Assembly: GCA_013322215.1 (NCBI GenBank)
Contig: JAAMEZ010000047.1
Span: forward strand, 124,001 to 188,000
DNA length: 64,000 nucleotides
Source: Martinezella rhizogenes
GTDB lineage: Bacteria; Pseudomonadota; Alphaproteobacteria; Rhizobiales; Rhizobiaceae
Reading direction: 5' to 3'
Within the stretch, counting starts at the first letter, position 1. The number at the start of each line of letters is the position of its first letter. The notes under the pieces are model-generated. The model was not told the origin of the DNA. It did not search any database and saw only the letters and a list, made by a program, of their open reading frames with translations. Below are positions 28,034 through 36,219 of the stretch, one piece after another. The position numbers were made by a program, and so were the translations under genes.

Positions 28034-28110
28034 TCCGGCCTCCCAAAGAGCGCGTCTGTCGTGTCCAGTCTTATAAATCGATTAGATAGATTCAGTGGAA
28101 AAGCAAAGCG

Positions 28111-28809
28111 TCAGTTTGTGGGCAGCTCCGAAATACCGCCGTTCCAGCCGGACCAGGCAAGCGGCGCGTTGAGAAAAGCCTCAACTTCCTCGAGCGTCTT
28201 GTCATCGAACAGTTTCTGCTCCTTGGCGACGGCAAGCACCTCGCGCCAGGTCGTGATGTGATGCAGATTGACCTTCCGATTGGCGAAGCGTTCGACCGCT
28301 TCGGGGAAGATGCCGTAGTAGAACAGCGCCATGCCATGATCGACGATGCCACCGGCTGCACGGATCGCGTCGATGAAGGTGAACATGCTGCCGCCGGCTG
28401 TCGTCAGGTCCTCGATGACGAGCACGCGGGCGCCGTCTTTCATATCGCCTTCGATCTGGGCGTTGCGGCCATGGCCCTTCGGCTGCTTGCGGACGTAGAT
28501 CATCGGCAGGTTCAGGCGCTCGGCCAGGAAGGCGGCGAAGGGGATGCCGGCCGTCTCGCCGCCGGCAACGCAATCGAACTGCTCGAAGCCGACATTGCGG
28601 ACGATGATGCTGGCAGCGAAATCCATGACCGTCGAGCGGATGCGCGGATAGGAAATCAGCTTGCGGCAATCGATATAGACCGGGCTCGCCATGCCGGACG
28701 CGAACTTGTAGGGCTTGTCTGCATTGAAGTGGACTGCCTTGATCTCCCAAAGCATCCTGGCCATCAGCTCAGCCATGACAGTACGATCGGTGAATATCAT
28801 CTGGGTCAT
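28111..28809 (-). CDS. pyrE: Orotate phosphoribosyltransferase
   Basis: 232-residue enzyme joining orotate and PRPP to give OMP in pyrimidine synthesis. The PRPP-binding motif is RVLVIEDLTTAGGSMF; the substrate and dimer loops are FASGMASPVYIDCRKLIS and YVRKQPKGHGRNAQIEGD. Long open frame upstream to 29142 is only a shadow: ATG 28809 has a perfect AAGGAGG site and gives the normal rhizobial length. pyrC, the preceding pathway enzyme by two steps, is at 32385-33425 on the same strand but separated by other genes. Confidence 0.96.
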   Translation of the reverse strand: MTQMIFTDRTVMAELMARMLWEIKAVHFNADKPYKFASGMASPVYIDCRKLISYPRIRSTVMDFAASIIVRNVGFEQFDCVAGGETAGIPFAAFLAERLNLPMIYVRKQPKGHGRNAQIEGDMKDGARVLVIEDLTTAGGSMFTFIDAIRAAGGIVDHGMALFYYGIFPEAVERFANRKVNLHHITTWREVLAVAKEQKLFDDKTLEEVEAFLNAPLAWSGWNGGISELPTN

Positions 28810-28937
28810 GCAGGGGCCTCCTTCGCGAGCGCTAATGTTCCAGCGGCAATAGCAGCAAGCGGCCCGAGTTTCCAGACGTATGAAAGGTTTTGCAGGTATC
28901 GCCGCAGCTGCTGCGGGCAAAGGCGGCTCCGAGCGAG

Positions 28938-29588
28938 CTAGCGGGCAAGCCCGAGGTCGGCAGGCAGCATGGTCTTGAACAGCGCGATCACCTTGTCGCC
29001 CTCCTCCCGTTCGATCGAAATCGCGTAGCGGACGGCAGCGGCAACCAGCTGCATGGTCAATCGCGCTGTTCTTGCGAGCTCGGAAAGGTCGCGCTCCGGC
29101 CAGAGGCGTTCGAGAACGGTGAGAAAAGCCTGCGAGTGCCACTCCATGTCCTCGGCATCGACCTGCTGCAGCAGCTTGTCGGCATGGGTGGCGTGCCAGA
29201 TGTCGCGCATGACGGGCTCGTCGAGAAACATGGCGTAATACCCGTCGACGATGCGGCCGAGCGCCGACTGGAGCTGATTGCGGCTTTTGATCGCCGCCAG
29301 CTCGTCTTCAACACATTGCCGGCCCTGCTCGTTGAAGCGCTCGGCCAAGACGCGGATGATCGCGGTCTTGTCGGGGAAATATTGATAGAGCGAGCCGAAT
29401 GACACGCCCGCCTTTTCGACGATCTCGCCCATGCGCAGCGCATCGCTGCCGTTCCTGGCAATCAGCTCTGATGCCACCGAGAGGATCAGGTCGACGCGCT
29501 CACGGCCACGCTGCTGGCTCGGTATGCGGCGCGGCGTACCCGCCTCGTCCCTGCTGCGCCTGCGTCTCGCGATCGGTTCCTGCGTCAT
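28938..29588 (-). CDS. TetR-family transcriptional repressor
   Basis: 216 residues. A basic N-terminal tail (RRRRSRDEAGTPRRIPSQQRGRERV) precedes the TetR HTH (about 30-78: ILSVASELIARNGSDALRMGEIVEKAGVSFGSLYQYFPDKTAIIRVLAERF). A ligand and dimer domain of about 130 residues follows. It is divergent from the NmrA/DUF1772 operon with 99 bases between start codons. That gap contains a promoter overlapped by two 21-bp direct repeats, the probable operator. The ligand is unknown. Confidence 0.9.
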   Translation of the reverse strand: MTQEPIARRRRSRDEAGTPRRIPSQQRGRERVDLILSVASELIARNGSDALRMGEIVEKAGVSFGSLYQYFPDKTAIIRVLAERFNEQGRQCVEDELAAIKSRNQLQSALGRIVDGYYAMFLDEPVMRDIWHATHADKLLQQVDAEDMEWHSQAFLTVLERLWPERDLSELARTARLTMQLVAAAVRYAISIEREEGDKVIALFKTMLPADLGLAR

Positions 29589-29609
29589 CTCATTCCCTGC
29601 CTGCGACTG

Positions 29610-29638
29610 TTGACAAGCAATATAAGAGAGTTTATCAC
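29610..29638 (+). promoter_or_regulatory. Sigma-70-like promoter of the NmrA/DUF1772 operon
   Basis: TTGACA at 29610-29615, a 17-base spacer, and TATCAC at 29633-29638. The -35 is a perfect consensus. The -10 lies inside the first operator-like repeat. The expected RNA start is near 29645, leaving a leader of about 43 bases. Confidence 0.7.
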
Positions 29639-29671
29639 ATTTCGCAAATGAGAGAGTTTATCACATTTCGC
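29625..29671. promoter_or_regulatory. Tandem 21-bp direct repeat, probable TetR operator
   Basis: Two identical 21-base copies (29625-29645 and 29651-29671), each containing GAGAGTTTATCACATTTCGC and separated by AAATG, so the repeat period is 26 bases. The first copy covers the -10 box and start point of the plus-strand promoter. TetR operators are usually palindromic, so a direct repeat is atypical. Confidence 0.75.
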
Positions 29672-29687
29672 GCTGGAGGAGCTTGAA

Positions 29688-30518
29688 ATGCAGATCTCGA
29701 CAATTGCCATCATCGGTGGATTGGGAAAAACCGGCGGCCGGGTCGCCGAGCGGCTGAAGGAGCGTGGCATCACCGTTCGTGCCGCCTCGCGCTCGACGAC
29801 ACCCCGCTTCGACTGGCAGGACCGCAGCACCTGGCATCCGGCGCTGGAAGGTGCTTCCGCTGCCTATGTCACCTTCCAGCCGGACCTTTCGGTCGAATGG
29901 GCGGCGGAGGCCATCGGCGTGCTTGCCAAGACAGCCGCTGACGCTGGTGTGAAACATATCGTCCTGCTCTCCGGGCGCGGCGAAGACGGAGCGGTCCGCA
30001 GCGAGGAAGGGCTCAAGGCTGTCGGCATCGATTACACCGTGCTGCGCGCCAGCTGGTTCAATCAGAATTTCAGTGAAGGCGCCTTCCTGGATGGCCTTCT
30101 CCAGGGCAAGCTTGCGCTGCCGGCCGGCGATATTCCGGAGCCCTTCGTCGATGCCGAAGACATTGCCGACGCGGCCGTCGAATGCCTTATCGATCCGCGT
30201 CACCACAACCGGACCTACGAACTGACAGGGCCGCGCGCGCTAACGTTTCGCCAGGCGGTTTCCGAAATCGCGGCGGCTACCGGCAGGACCATCGAATACG
30301 AAACGGTTCCGGTCGATGCGTTCATCGCCGAGATGACCGCCTACGGCCTGCCGCAAGAGACGACCGATCTCCTGCATGAGCTCTTCACGCAGGTTCTCGA
30401 CGGCCGCAACTCGCCTGTCATGGATGGCGTCCGCCAGATCCTCGGCAGACGCGCCAAAGACTTTTCCGACTATGCCCGTGAAACCGCCGCAACCGGCATC
30501 TGGAGTGTCCAGCCATGA
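29688..30518 (+). CDS. NmrA-like NAD(P)-binding protein
   Basis: 276-residue atypical SDR of the NmrA/HSCARG type. The N-terminal nucleotide-binding motif is IIGGLGKTGGRVAERLKERGITVRAASR (Gly pattern GxxGxxG). The middle has VKHIVLLSGRG and YTVLRASWFNQNF, and EPFVDAEDIADAAVECL is typical of the family. The active-site Tyr-x3-Lys of classical SDRs is not present, so it may sense redox state or act on a quinone. Translationally coupled to the next gene by ATGA overlap. Probably repressed by the divergent TetR protein. Confidence 0.85.
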   Translation: MQISTIAIIGGLGKTGGRVAERLKERGITVRAASRSTTPRFDWQDRSTWHPALEGASAAYVTFQPDLSVEWAAEAIGVLAKTAADAGVKHIVLLSGRGEDGAVRSEEGLKAVGIDYTVLRASWFNQNFSEGAFLDGLLQGKLALPAGDIPEPFVDAEDIADAAVECLIDPRHHNRTYELTGPRALTFRQAVSEIAAATGRTIEYETVPVDAFIAEMTAYGLPQETTDLLHELFTQVLDGRNSPVMDGVRQILGRRAKDFSDYARETAATGIWSVQP

Positions 30519-30994
30519 CCTTTCCGATCACGACTATCGCCCTCATCGTCGCTGCGATCAGCAGCGGCCTTCTCGCCGGCGTCTATTTCGCCTTCTCGAC
30601 CTTCATCATGCAAGCCTTCGCCCGCCTTCCCGTCGACCAGGGGATTGCGGCCATGCAATCGATCAACACGACGATCGTGCGTTCGCCCTTCATCGTGCTG
30701 TTCCTGCTGACGGCAGCGCTCTCGATCTTCATCGCCGTGATGGCCATTCTCTACTGGCGGGGCGGCGCCAGCGTGATGATGCTGACGGGTGCGGCGCTTT
30801 ACATTGTCGCCAGCTTGCTTTCGACCATCGTCTTCAATGTGCCGCTGAACGATGCGCTCGACAAGGTCGACGGCCATTCCGCAGAAGCGGCACAGTTTTG
30901 GTCGAGCTATCTCGGCGACTGGATGCGGTGGAACCATGTGCGCACCGTTGCTTCGCTGCTCGCCGCCTGCGCTTTCGTGAAAGCCCTGTTCTGA
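30515..30994 (+). CDS. DUF1772 (anthrone oxygenase-like) membrane protein
   Basis: 159 residues with four predicted membrane helices (about 7-28, 55-77, 84-105 and 137-157). The family pattern is seen in GLLAGVYFAFSTFIMQAFARLP, FNVPLNDALD and WSSYLGDWMRWNHVRTVASLLAACAF, where Asn, Trp and His-Arg residues are conserved in DUF1772. Some fungal relatives oxidise anthrones; bacterial roles are unknown. Co-occurrence with an NmrA protein under a TetR regulator suggests a response to a quinone or other xenobiotic. Confidence 0.85.
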   Translation: MTFPITTIALIVAAISSGLLAGVYFAFSTFIMQAFARLPVDQGIAAMQSINTTIVRSPFIVLFLLTAALSIFIAVMAILYWRGGASVMMLTGAALYIVASLLSTIVFNVPLNDALDKVDGHSAEAAQFWSSYLGDWMRWNHVRTVASLLAACAFVKALF

Positions 30995-31034
30995 AAGCCT
31001 GGAAGATAGGGGGCAGCCAGCCGAAGATGACCGG

Positions 31035-32189
31035 CTAGACCGCCCGCAGATAGGCCGCGACCTCGACACGGTTGCGGCCGTTTCGCTTCGCCTCGTAGAG
31101 CGCCTTGTCGGCGGCGCGAAGCACGTCATCGAAACCGAGCCCCTTGGCGGTGCCGGTCGCGACACCCGCGCTGACGGTGCAGGAAAGAGACTTGTCTTCG
31201 ATGTTGACCACTCGCGCCGCAAAGGCATCGCGCACTCTCTCGGCCACCTGCTCGGCCCGACCCGGTAGGGCATTGTCGAGAACGAGTGCGAACTCCTCAC
31301 CGCCAAGGCGGGCCACAGTGTCGGACGTGCGCAGGCCGAAGGAGAGCTCCTCACCGAACAGCTTCAGCACGAGATCGCCGGCGGCATGGCCATGCTGATC
31401 GTTGATCGTCTTGAAACGATCGATGTCGAAGATGATGACGGCCATCGACGGGCCGAAGGAGCGATGACCATAGAGATCGAACAGCGCGCGGCGATTGAGC
31501 AGCCCGGTCAGGGAGTCGGTGATCGCCTCCTGACGGTGAAACGCGGCCTGGCGCCACTGATGCAGGGCAAGCGACAGCGCTCCGATCCCGGTCATTCCGG
31601 CAATGCAGATCGCAAGGCTCAAGTCCTCCGCCCAATTGTTGGGCGCGTGACCGAGCACCAGCTTGCCATCGGCGATCAATACGGCCGCGCAGAGCGCGAA
31701 AGAAATGGCCGTCAGCGTGTAAAGCACGGTGATGCCGTAAAGCGGCGTCGGCGCCTCGCGCCGGCTCAGCCAATATTCGCGCGCGGTCAGAAGCAGAAGA
31801 ACGCAGATGACGAGGTTATCCCCGATAAAAGCCAACCCGTCATAACCGGCCAGCATCGGCCCGACCGATGCTGCTATGCCCACCAGGCAGCCAAGTGCGA
31901 AGCGGATTTTGGAAAAGCGGCGCGCGCGGAACTGATAGCCCGCCACCCAGATCGCCGCGAAGCCGATAAAGAACAGCACGAAGGTCAGAATCGCAAAAAT
32001 CGGGCGCGGCGTGTCGACATAGGAGCCGTAGATGAAGATGCCGCCGACAAGGGGCACAAGACCGGCCGAGCAGGTCAGGAGAAAGGTATCGGGCCGGCGC
32101 GAAAACCAGCTTCCGACCAAGGTGACCGCAAGGCATGACGCGGAAACGCCGAGGGCCAGAAGAAGCGAGTTGTAATCGACCAGCATCAT
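31035..32189 (-). CDS. Membrane diguanylate cyclase (GGDEF)
   Basis: 384 residues. Six or seven hydrophobic helices fill the first 215 residues with only short loops, a seven-transmembrane-like sensor. The GGDEF domain follows (about 222-382): DSLTGLLNRRALFDLYG, IIFDIDRFKTINDQHGHAAGD and active-site GGEEF. RTSD lies five residues before GGEEF, the inhibitory RxxD I-site, so product feedback is expected. It should make cyclic di-GMP at the inner membrane. No EAL domain. Monocistronic. Confidence 0.92.
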   Translation of the reverse strand: MMLVDYNSLLLALGVSASCLAVTLVGSWFSRRPDTFLLTCSAGLVPLVGGIFIYGSYVDTPRPIFAILTFVLFFIGFAAIWVAGYQFRARRFSKIRFALGCLVGIAASVGPMLAGYDGLAFIGDNLVICVLLLLTAREYWLSRREAPTPLYGITVLYTLTAISFALCAAVLIADGKLVLGHAPNNWAEDLSLAICIAGMTGIGALSLALHQWRQAAFHRQEAITDSLTGLLNRRALFDLYGHRSFGPSMAVIIFDIDRFKTINDQHGHAAGDLVLKLFGEELSFGLRTSDTVARLGGEEFALVLDNALPGRAEQVAERVRDAFAARVVNIEDKSLSCTVSAGVATGTAKGLGFDDVLRAADKALYEAKRNGRNRVEVAAYLRAV

Positions 32190-32384
32190 GCTCTTTCAAC
32201 GGTTTGATTTCTACCGCAGGGGATTGCCGGCACGCTAGGCCGCTAGGGGTATCAAATTAGTTACGGCAAATAATAAAGAAAATGTATTTCAACAAAATAT
32301 ACGTTCCAAATTGCGGCATACACCAATGAAGTGTCAAAAATAGCCTTGTTATATTTATTTTTACTTATATAGATTTGACTGAAA

Positions 32385-33425
32385 TTAAACCTCGACATCC
32401 CAGTGCAAGGGGAACATCGGGTCGAAAACGGTGACCGGACCGGCACCGGTTTCGACCTTTGCCGGGAAGGTCACAGCCTCGGCCCGGCGAACCAAAGTGA
32501 TGCTATCCTCGTTGACCGGCAGGCCATACCAGGCCGGGCCGTTCAGGGATGCAAAAGCCTCAAGCTTGTCCAATGTACCTTCCTGCTCGAAGACATGTGC
32601 AAGACAGCTCATCGTGTTGATCGACGTGTAAATGCCGGCGCAGCCGCAGGCGCATTCCTTCAGCGGATCGACATGCGGTGCAGAATCCGTGCCGAGGAAG
32701 AACCTGGCGTCGCCGCTCGTTGCTGCCGCACGCAATGCCAGGCGATGGCTCTCGCGCTTGGCGACCGGCAGGCAGTAATAATGCGGGCGAATGCCGCCGA
32801 CGAGGATAGCATTGCGGTTGATGATCAGGTGATGCATCGTGATCGAGCCGGCGAGATTGGCCTTCGCCGACCTGATGTAGTTTACGCCGTCCGAGGTGGT
32901 CACATGCTCCATCGTCACCTTCAGTTCCGGCAGGCGCTGACGCAGCGGATCGAGCACAGTTTCGATGAACACGGCCTCTCGATCGAAAATATCCACCTCC
33001 GGCGTCGTCACCTCGCCATGAACGCAAAGCGGCAGGCCGATCTTCGCCATGCGCTCCAGCACCGGCATCGCCTTGTCGAGATCGCGCACGCCGCCGTGGG
33101 AATTGGTCGTCGCACCGGCCGGATAAAGCTTGAGGGCGGTGACCAGGCCGCTCTTCTTGCCCTCCTCGACATCGTCGGGGCTGGTGTGCTCGGTGAGATA
33201 GAGCGTCATCAGCGGCTGAAAGCGATCACCCGCCGGCAATGCCTTCAGGATGCGCTCGCGATAGGCGATCGCATCCGCCGTAGTTACGACCGGCGGCACA
33301 AGATTGGGCATGATGATGGCGCGGGCGAAGTGTCTGGCGCTGTCGCCGATCACGCCTTCGAGCATGGCACCATCCCGCAAGTGCAGATGCCAGTCGTCGG
33401 GACGGCGGATGGTGAGCTTTTGCAT
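32385..33425 (-). CDS. pyrC: Dihydroorotase
   Basis: 346-residue zinc amidohydrolase of the E. coli PyrC type, closing carbamoyl-aspartate to dihydroorotate. The metal ligands are visible in DDWHLHLRDG (N-terminal HxH), ALKLYPAGATTNS (carboxylated Lys), LCVHGEV, TMEHVTT and FFLGTDSAPH (catalytic Asp). Start ATG 33425; the frame is open upstream to 33539 but gives an unsupported extension. The AT-rich 195 bases downstream (32190-32384), unlike the rest of the window, show no gene. Confidence 0.96.
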   Translation of the reverse strand: MQKLTIRRPDDWHLHLRDGAMLEGVIGDSARHFARAIIMPNLVPPVVTTADAIAYRERILKALPAGDRFQPLMTLYLTEHTSPDDVEEGKKSGLVTALKLYPAGATTNSHGGVRDLDKAMPVLERMAKIGLPLCVHGEVTTPEVDIFDREAVFIETVLDPLRQRLPELKVTMEHVTTSDGVNYIRSAKANLAGSITMHHLIINRNAILVGGIRPHYYCLPVAKRESHRLALRAAATSGDARFFLGTDSAPHVDPLKECACGCAGIYTSINTMSCLAHVFEQEGTLDKLEAFASLNGPAWYGLPVNEDSITLVRRAEAVTFPAKVETGAGPVTVFDPMFPLHWDVEV

Positions 33426-33569
33426 GGGCGCGACCTCTGGAAATGTGAGCGCGGTTCTACCCGAAAGCTGCATCAGCCTTTCAGGGATCGTGCTCTTTGA
33501 TATCGCGCTTCGATAGCACCATACGCCCCCGCAAAACAATCCGCGACGGCGGTTAAATGATAGGCAAGG

Positions 33570-34202
33570 TCAATCCTGCACGATGTCGATGGTGACATCT
33601 GCGCGGCGGCGGTTCTCCAGGATAAGCCGGCCATTCGGCAAATCGTTGCCATAAACCTTAGCTCCGGCCGCCTCTTCATCGAGATCGTAGCCCCTCCAGC
33701 GCGCCCAGAGCCGCTCCTCCAGCACTTCCATGGGTGGAGCAAGCATGATCGAATAGTCGAACATGCCTTCCAGCTCAGCCCACTTCCCCTGACTGAAGAG
33801 CAGATAATTGCCCTCGATGACGATGAAGCGATGATCCGCCGAGACGATGCGGGCAGAGGCGATCGCGATCTCTCGCGAACGATCGAAGACCGGAACCAGC
33901 ACCTCCTGATCGGCGGCGCGCACGGCCTTGACGATATCGAGGAAGGCGCGCACGTCGAAACTCTCCGGCACGCCCTTCCGCTTCAGAAGTCCCTTCTCGA
34001 TCAGGACGGCATTATCCATGTGGAAGCCGTCCATCGGCAGGACTTCGGCGCTCTCGCCCCTCGCCTTTAATGCCTTGGCGACATTGTCGGCCAGTGTCGA
34101 CTTGCCGGCACCGGGAGGGCCGGCAATCGCAACCAGGAAGCGTTTCGCATTGCCGGCGCGCGCGATGATCTCGCCGGCAACATCGTCAAGAGAGACGCTC
34201 AT
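33570..34202 (-). CDS. frcK: Nucleoside/fructose kinase-like P-loop protein FrcK
   Basis: 210-residue P-loop kinase of the uridine kinase/PanK-like family. Walker A is AIAGPPGAGKST, the substrate region is LPMDGFHMDN, and FIVIEGNYLLFSQGKWAEL is the Walker B region with a lid segment. In Sinorhizobium meliloti the last gene of the frcBCAK operon is a kinase of this type, proposed but not proved to act on fructose. Here its start overlaps the frcA stop as ATGA, so it is translationally coupled to the importer. Confidence 0.88.
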   Translation of the reverse strand: MSVSLDDVAGEIIARAGNAKRFLVAIAGPPGAGKSTLADNVAKALKARGESAEVLPMDGFHMDNAVLIEKGLLKRKGVPESFDVRAFLDIVKAVRAADQEVLVPVFDRSREIAIASARIVSADHRFIVIEGNYLLFSQGKWAELEGMFDYSIMLAPPMEVLEERLWARWRGYDLDEEAAGAKVYGNDLPNGRLILENRRRADVTIDIVQD

Positions 34203-34987
34203 GCAGCAACATTCTCAACCGGCGGAGCCTTGGCGCCGGTCATGAAGGCAACAGCATCTGACATGGAATAATCCTTGGGATTGATGACGGTCAGGCGTCG
34301 TCCAAGGCGGTGGATATGGATACGGTCCGCAACCTCGAAGACGTGCGGCATATTGTGCGAGATCAGGACGATCGGCAAGCCGCGAGCACGCACATCGAGG
34401 ATGAGTTCAAGGACCTTGCGGCTTTCCTTGACGCCAAGGGCTGCCGTCGGTTCGTCCATGATGACGACCTTGGAGCCGAAGGCGGCAGCACGGGCGACGG
34501 CAACACCCTGACGCTGGCCGCCGGAGAGCGTTTCCACCGCCTGATTGATGTTCTGGATCGTCATCAGGCCGAGCTCGGTCAGCTTGTCGCGGGCGCGCTT
34601 TTCCATGGCCGGCCGGTCGAGCATGCGGAAGACCGAGCCGAGAATGCCGGGCCTGCGCACTTCGCGGCCGAGGAACATGTTGTCGGCAATTGAGAGCGCC
34701 GGCGACAGGGCTAGATTCTGGTAGACCGTTTCGATGCCGGCTTCGCGCGCCTCCATGGGCGAGCGGAAGTGAACGGGCTTGCCTTCCAGCTTGATCTCGC
34801 CCTCATCCGGGGTGACTGCGCCGGAGATCGCCTTGATCAGCGAGGACTTGCCGGCGCCGTTGTCGCCGATCACGGCGAGGATCTCGCCGGGATAGAGGTC
34901 GAAATCGGCATTGTCGAGTGCGGTCACGCGGCCATAACGCTTGACGAGACCGCGGGCGGTGAGAAGGGGTTCGCCGGTCGTGGTCAT
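34199..34987 (-). CDS. frcA: Fructose ABC transporter ATP-binding protein FrcA
   Basis: 262-residue single-domain sugar-import ATPase, unlike the double-domain RbsA type. Walker A is GDNGAGKSS, the signature is LSGGQRQGVAVARAAAF and Walker B is KVVIMDEPTAALG. A single NBD matches FrcA of S. meliloti. Start ATG 34987 overlaps the frcC stop by four bases, which rules out the longer open frame to 35062. Confidence 0.93.
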   Translation of the reverse strand: MTTTGEPLLTARGLVKRYGRVTALDNADFDLYPGEILAVIGDNGAGKSSLIKAISGAVTPDEGEIKLEGKPVHFRSPMEAREAGIETVYQNLALSPALSIADNMFLGREVRRPGILGSVFRMLDRPAMEKRARDKLTELGLMTIQNINQAVETLSGGQRQGVAVARAAAFGSKVVIMDEPTAALGVKESRKVLELILDVRARGLPIVLISHNMPHVFEVADRIHIHRLGRRLTVINPKDYSMSDAVAFMTGAKAPPVENVAA

Positions 34988-36048
34988 GCCGATACCTTTC
35001 TGATCCATTGATCGATCGCGACGGCGCCGATGATGAGAACGCCGGTCAGAAGCACCTTCCACTGCGGGTCAGCGCCGAGCATGTTGAGGCCCATGGAGAC
35101 GACGCCGACGATCATGGCACCGAACAAGGTTCCGAGGATCGAGCCGCGCCCACCGAAGAGCGAGATGCCGCCGATGACAGTTGCGGTGATCGCCTGAAGA
35201 TTGAAATCGGTCACTGCAGACGACGGCGAAACCGAGCCGTTGCGGCCGATGGAGACCCAGGCGGCAAGTGCTGCGATCAGTCCCGACACGCCGTAAACCG
35301 CGAGAAGAACCTTCTTGGTCTGGATACCTGCAAGTTTCGCGGCCTCCGGATCGTCGCCAACGGCATAGACATGCCTGCCCCAGGCTGTGTGATTGAGAAC
35401 ATACCAAAGGCCAATGACGAGGAGCACCATGGCAATGACGCCGAGGGTGAGCACCGCACCGCCGACACGGAAGCTGGCGGCGAACAGATGCAGAAGCGGC
35501 GCCTTTTCGTCGACATCGGTGTCGCGGATGGTTTCATTGGCCGAATAGATGAAGTTCGTCGCCATGACGATATTCCATGTGCCGAGCGTCACGATGAACG
35601 GCGGCAACTTCATATTGGCAACGAGGAAGCCGTTGAGCAGTCCACAGAGGCCACCCACGATCATGCCGGCGGCGACCGCAATCGGCGTCGGCAGGCCATA
35701 TGTCACGGCGACATTACCCATGACGACCGAGGAGATGACCATGATGACGCCGATCGACAGATCGATACCGGCGGTCAGGATGACCAGCGTCTGGGCCGCG
35801 CCGAGAATGCCGACGATGGCGATCTGCTGCAGGATGAGCGTCAGCGTATAGGCGGAAAAGAACTTTCCGCCGATGGTGATGCCGAAGATCACGATCGCCA
35901 GCACCAGAACGATCAGCGGTACCGCCGCCGGCGTCGAATGCAGGAAATGCTGCACCCGCTTCAAAAGAGAGACATCGTTGCGCTCGAACGAAGCGACGTT
36001 CTTGTCGCTGCCGTCGAGAACACGTTCGAATTCCTGTGCTCCGGACAT
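34984..36048 (-). CDS. frcC: Fructose ABC transporter permease FrcC
   Basis: 354-residue RbsC/FrcC-type permease with eight to ten membrane helices. Typical motifs are LTAGIDLSIGVIMVISSVVMG, GLLNGFLVANMKLPPFIVTLGTWNI and AITATVIGGISLFGGRGSILGTLFGAMIVG. The N-terminal 50 residues are cytoplasmic. The start at 36048 has a GGAGGAA site. It imports fructose and possibly ribose or mannose, as reported for the S. meliloti transporter. A 171-base leader separates it from frcB. Confidence 0.93.
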   Translation of the reverse strand: MSGAQEFERVLDGSDKNVASFERNDVSLLKRVQHFLHSTPAAVPLIVLVLAIVIFGITIGGKFFSAYTLTLILQQIAIVGILGAAQTLVILTAGIDLSIGVIMVISSVVMGNVAVTYGLPTPIAVAAGMIVGGLCGLLNGFLVANMKLPPFIVTLGTWNIVMATNFIYSANETIRDTDVDEKAPLLHLFAASFRVGGAVLTLGVIAMVLLVIGLWYVLNHTAWGRHVYAVGDDPEAAKLAGIQTKKVLLAVYGVSGLIAALAAWVSIGRNGSVSPSSAVTDFNLQAITATVIGGISLFGGRGSILGTLFGAMIVGVVSMGLNMLGADPQWKVLLTGVLIIGAVAIDQWIRKVSA

Positions 36049-36152
36049 AATTATTCCTCCGCCACCGCGCACATGCGCGGAAACCGCCGGCTGCTGGGGC
36101 CAGCCAGGATCTGAACCCGACCGACGTGACTGTTGCGATTGTCTGCTCCCTG

Positions 36153-36188
36153 TAAAAGAGCCGCGCCAGCAGGCGCATGACGCAGCTC
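36153..36188 (-). terminator. Attenuating hairpin between frcB and frcC
   Basis: On the minus strand GAGCTGCG and CGCGGCTC arms, with an inner GCGCC-TGCT-GGCGC alternative, are followed by TTTTA. It lies about 30 bases after frcB. Imperfect terminators here are usual in sugar ABC operons and keep the binding protein more abundant than the permease. Confidence 0.5.
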
Positions 36189-36219
36189 TCGAAGGGACTA
36201 TATCACATTCGTGAGGGGC

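Noticed and set aside
32190..32384. AT-rich segment as a transferred gene fragment
   Set aside because: The 195 bases are AT-rich but hold no ORF with family features and no repeats at the borders. It is more likely a promoter zone for the diguanylate cyclase gene's neighbours or decayed spacer.
35008..36114. 368-codon plus-strand frame opposite frcC
   Set aside because: Antisense to a conserved permease; composition is dominated by Asp, His and Arg, as expected for the shadow of a membrane protein gene.
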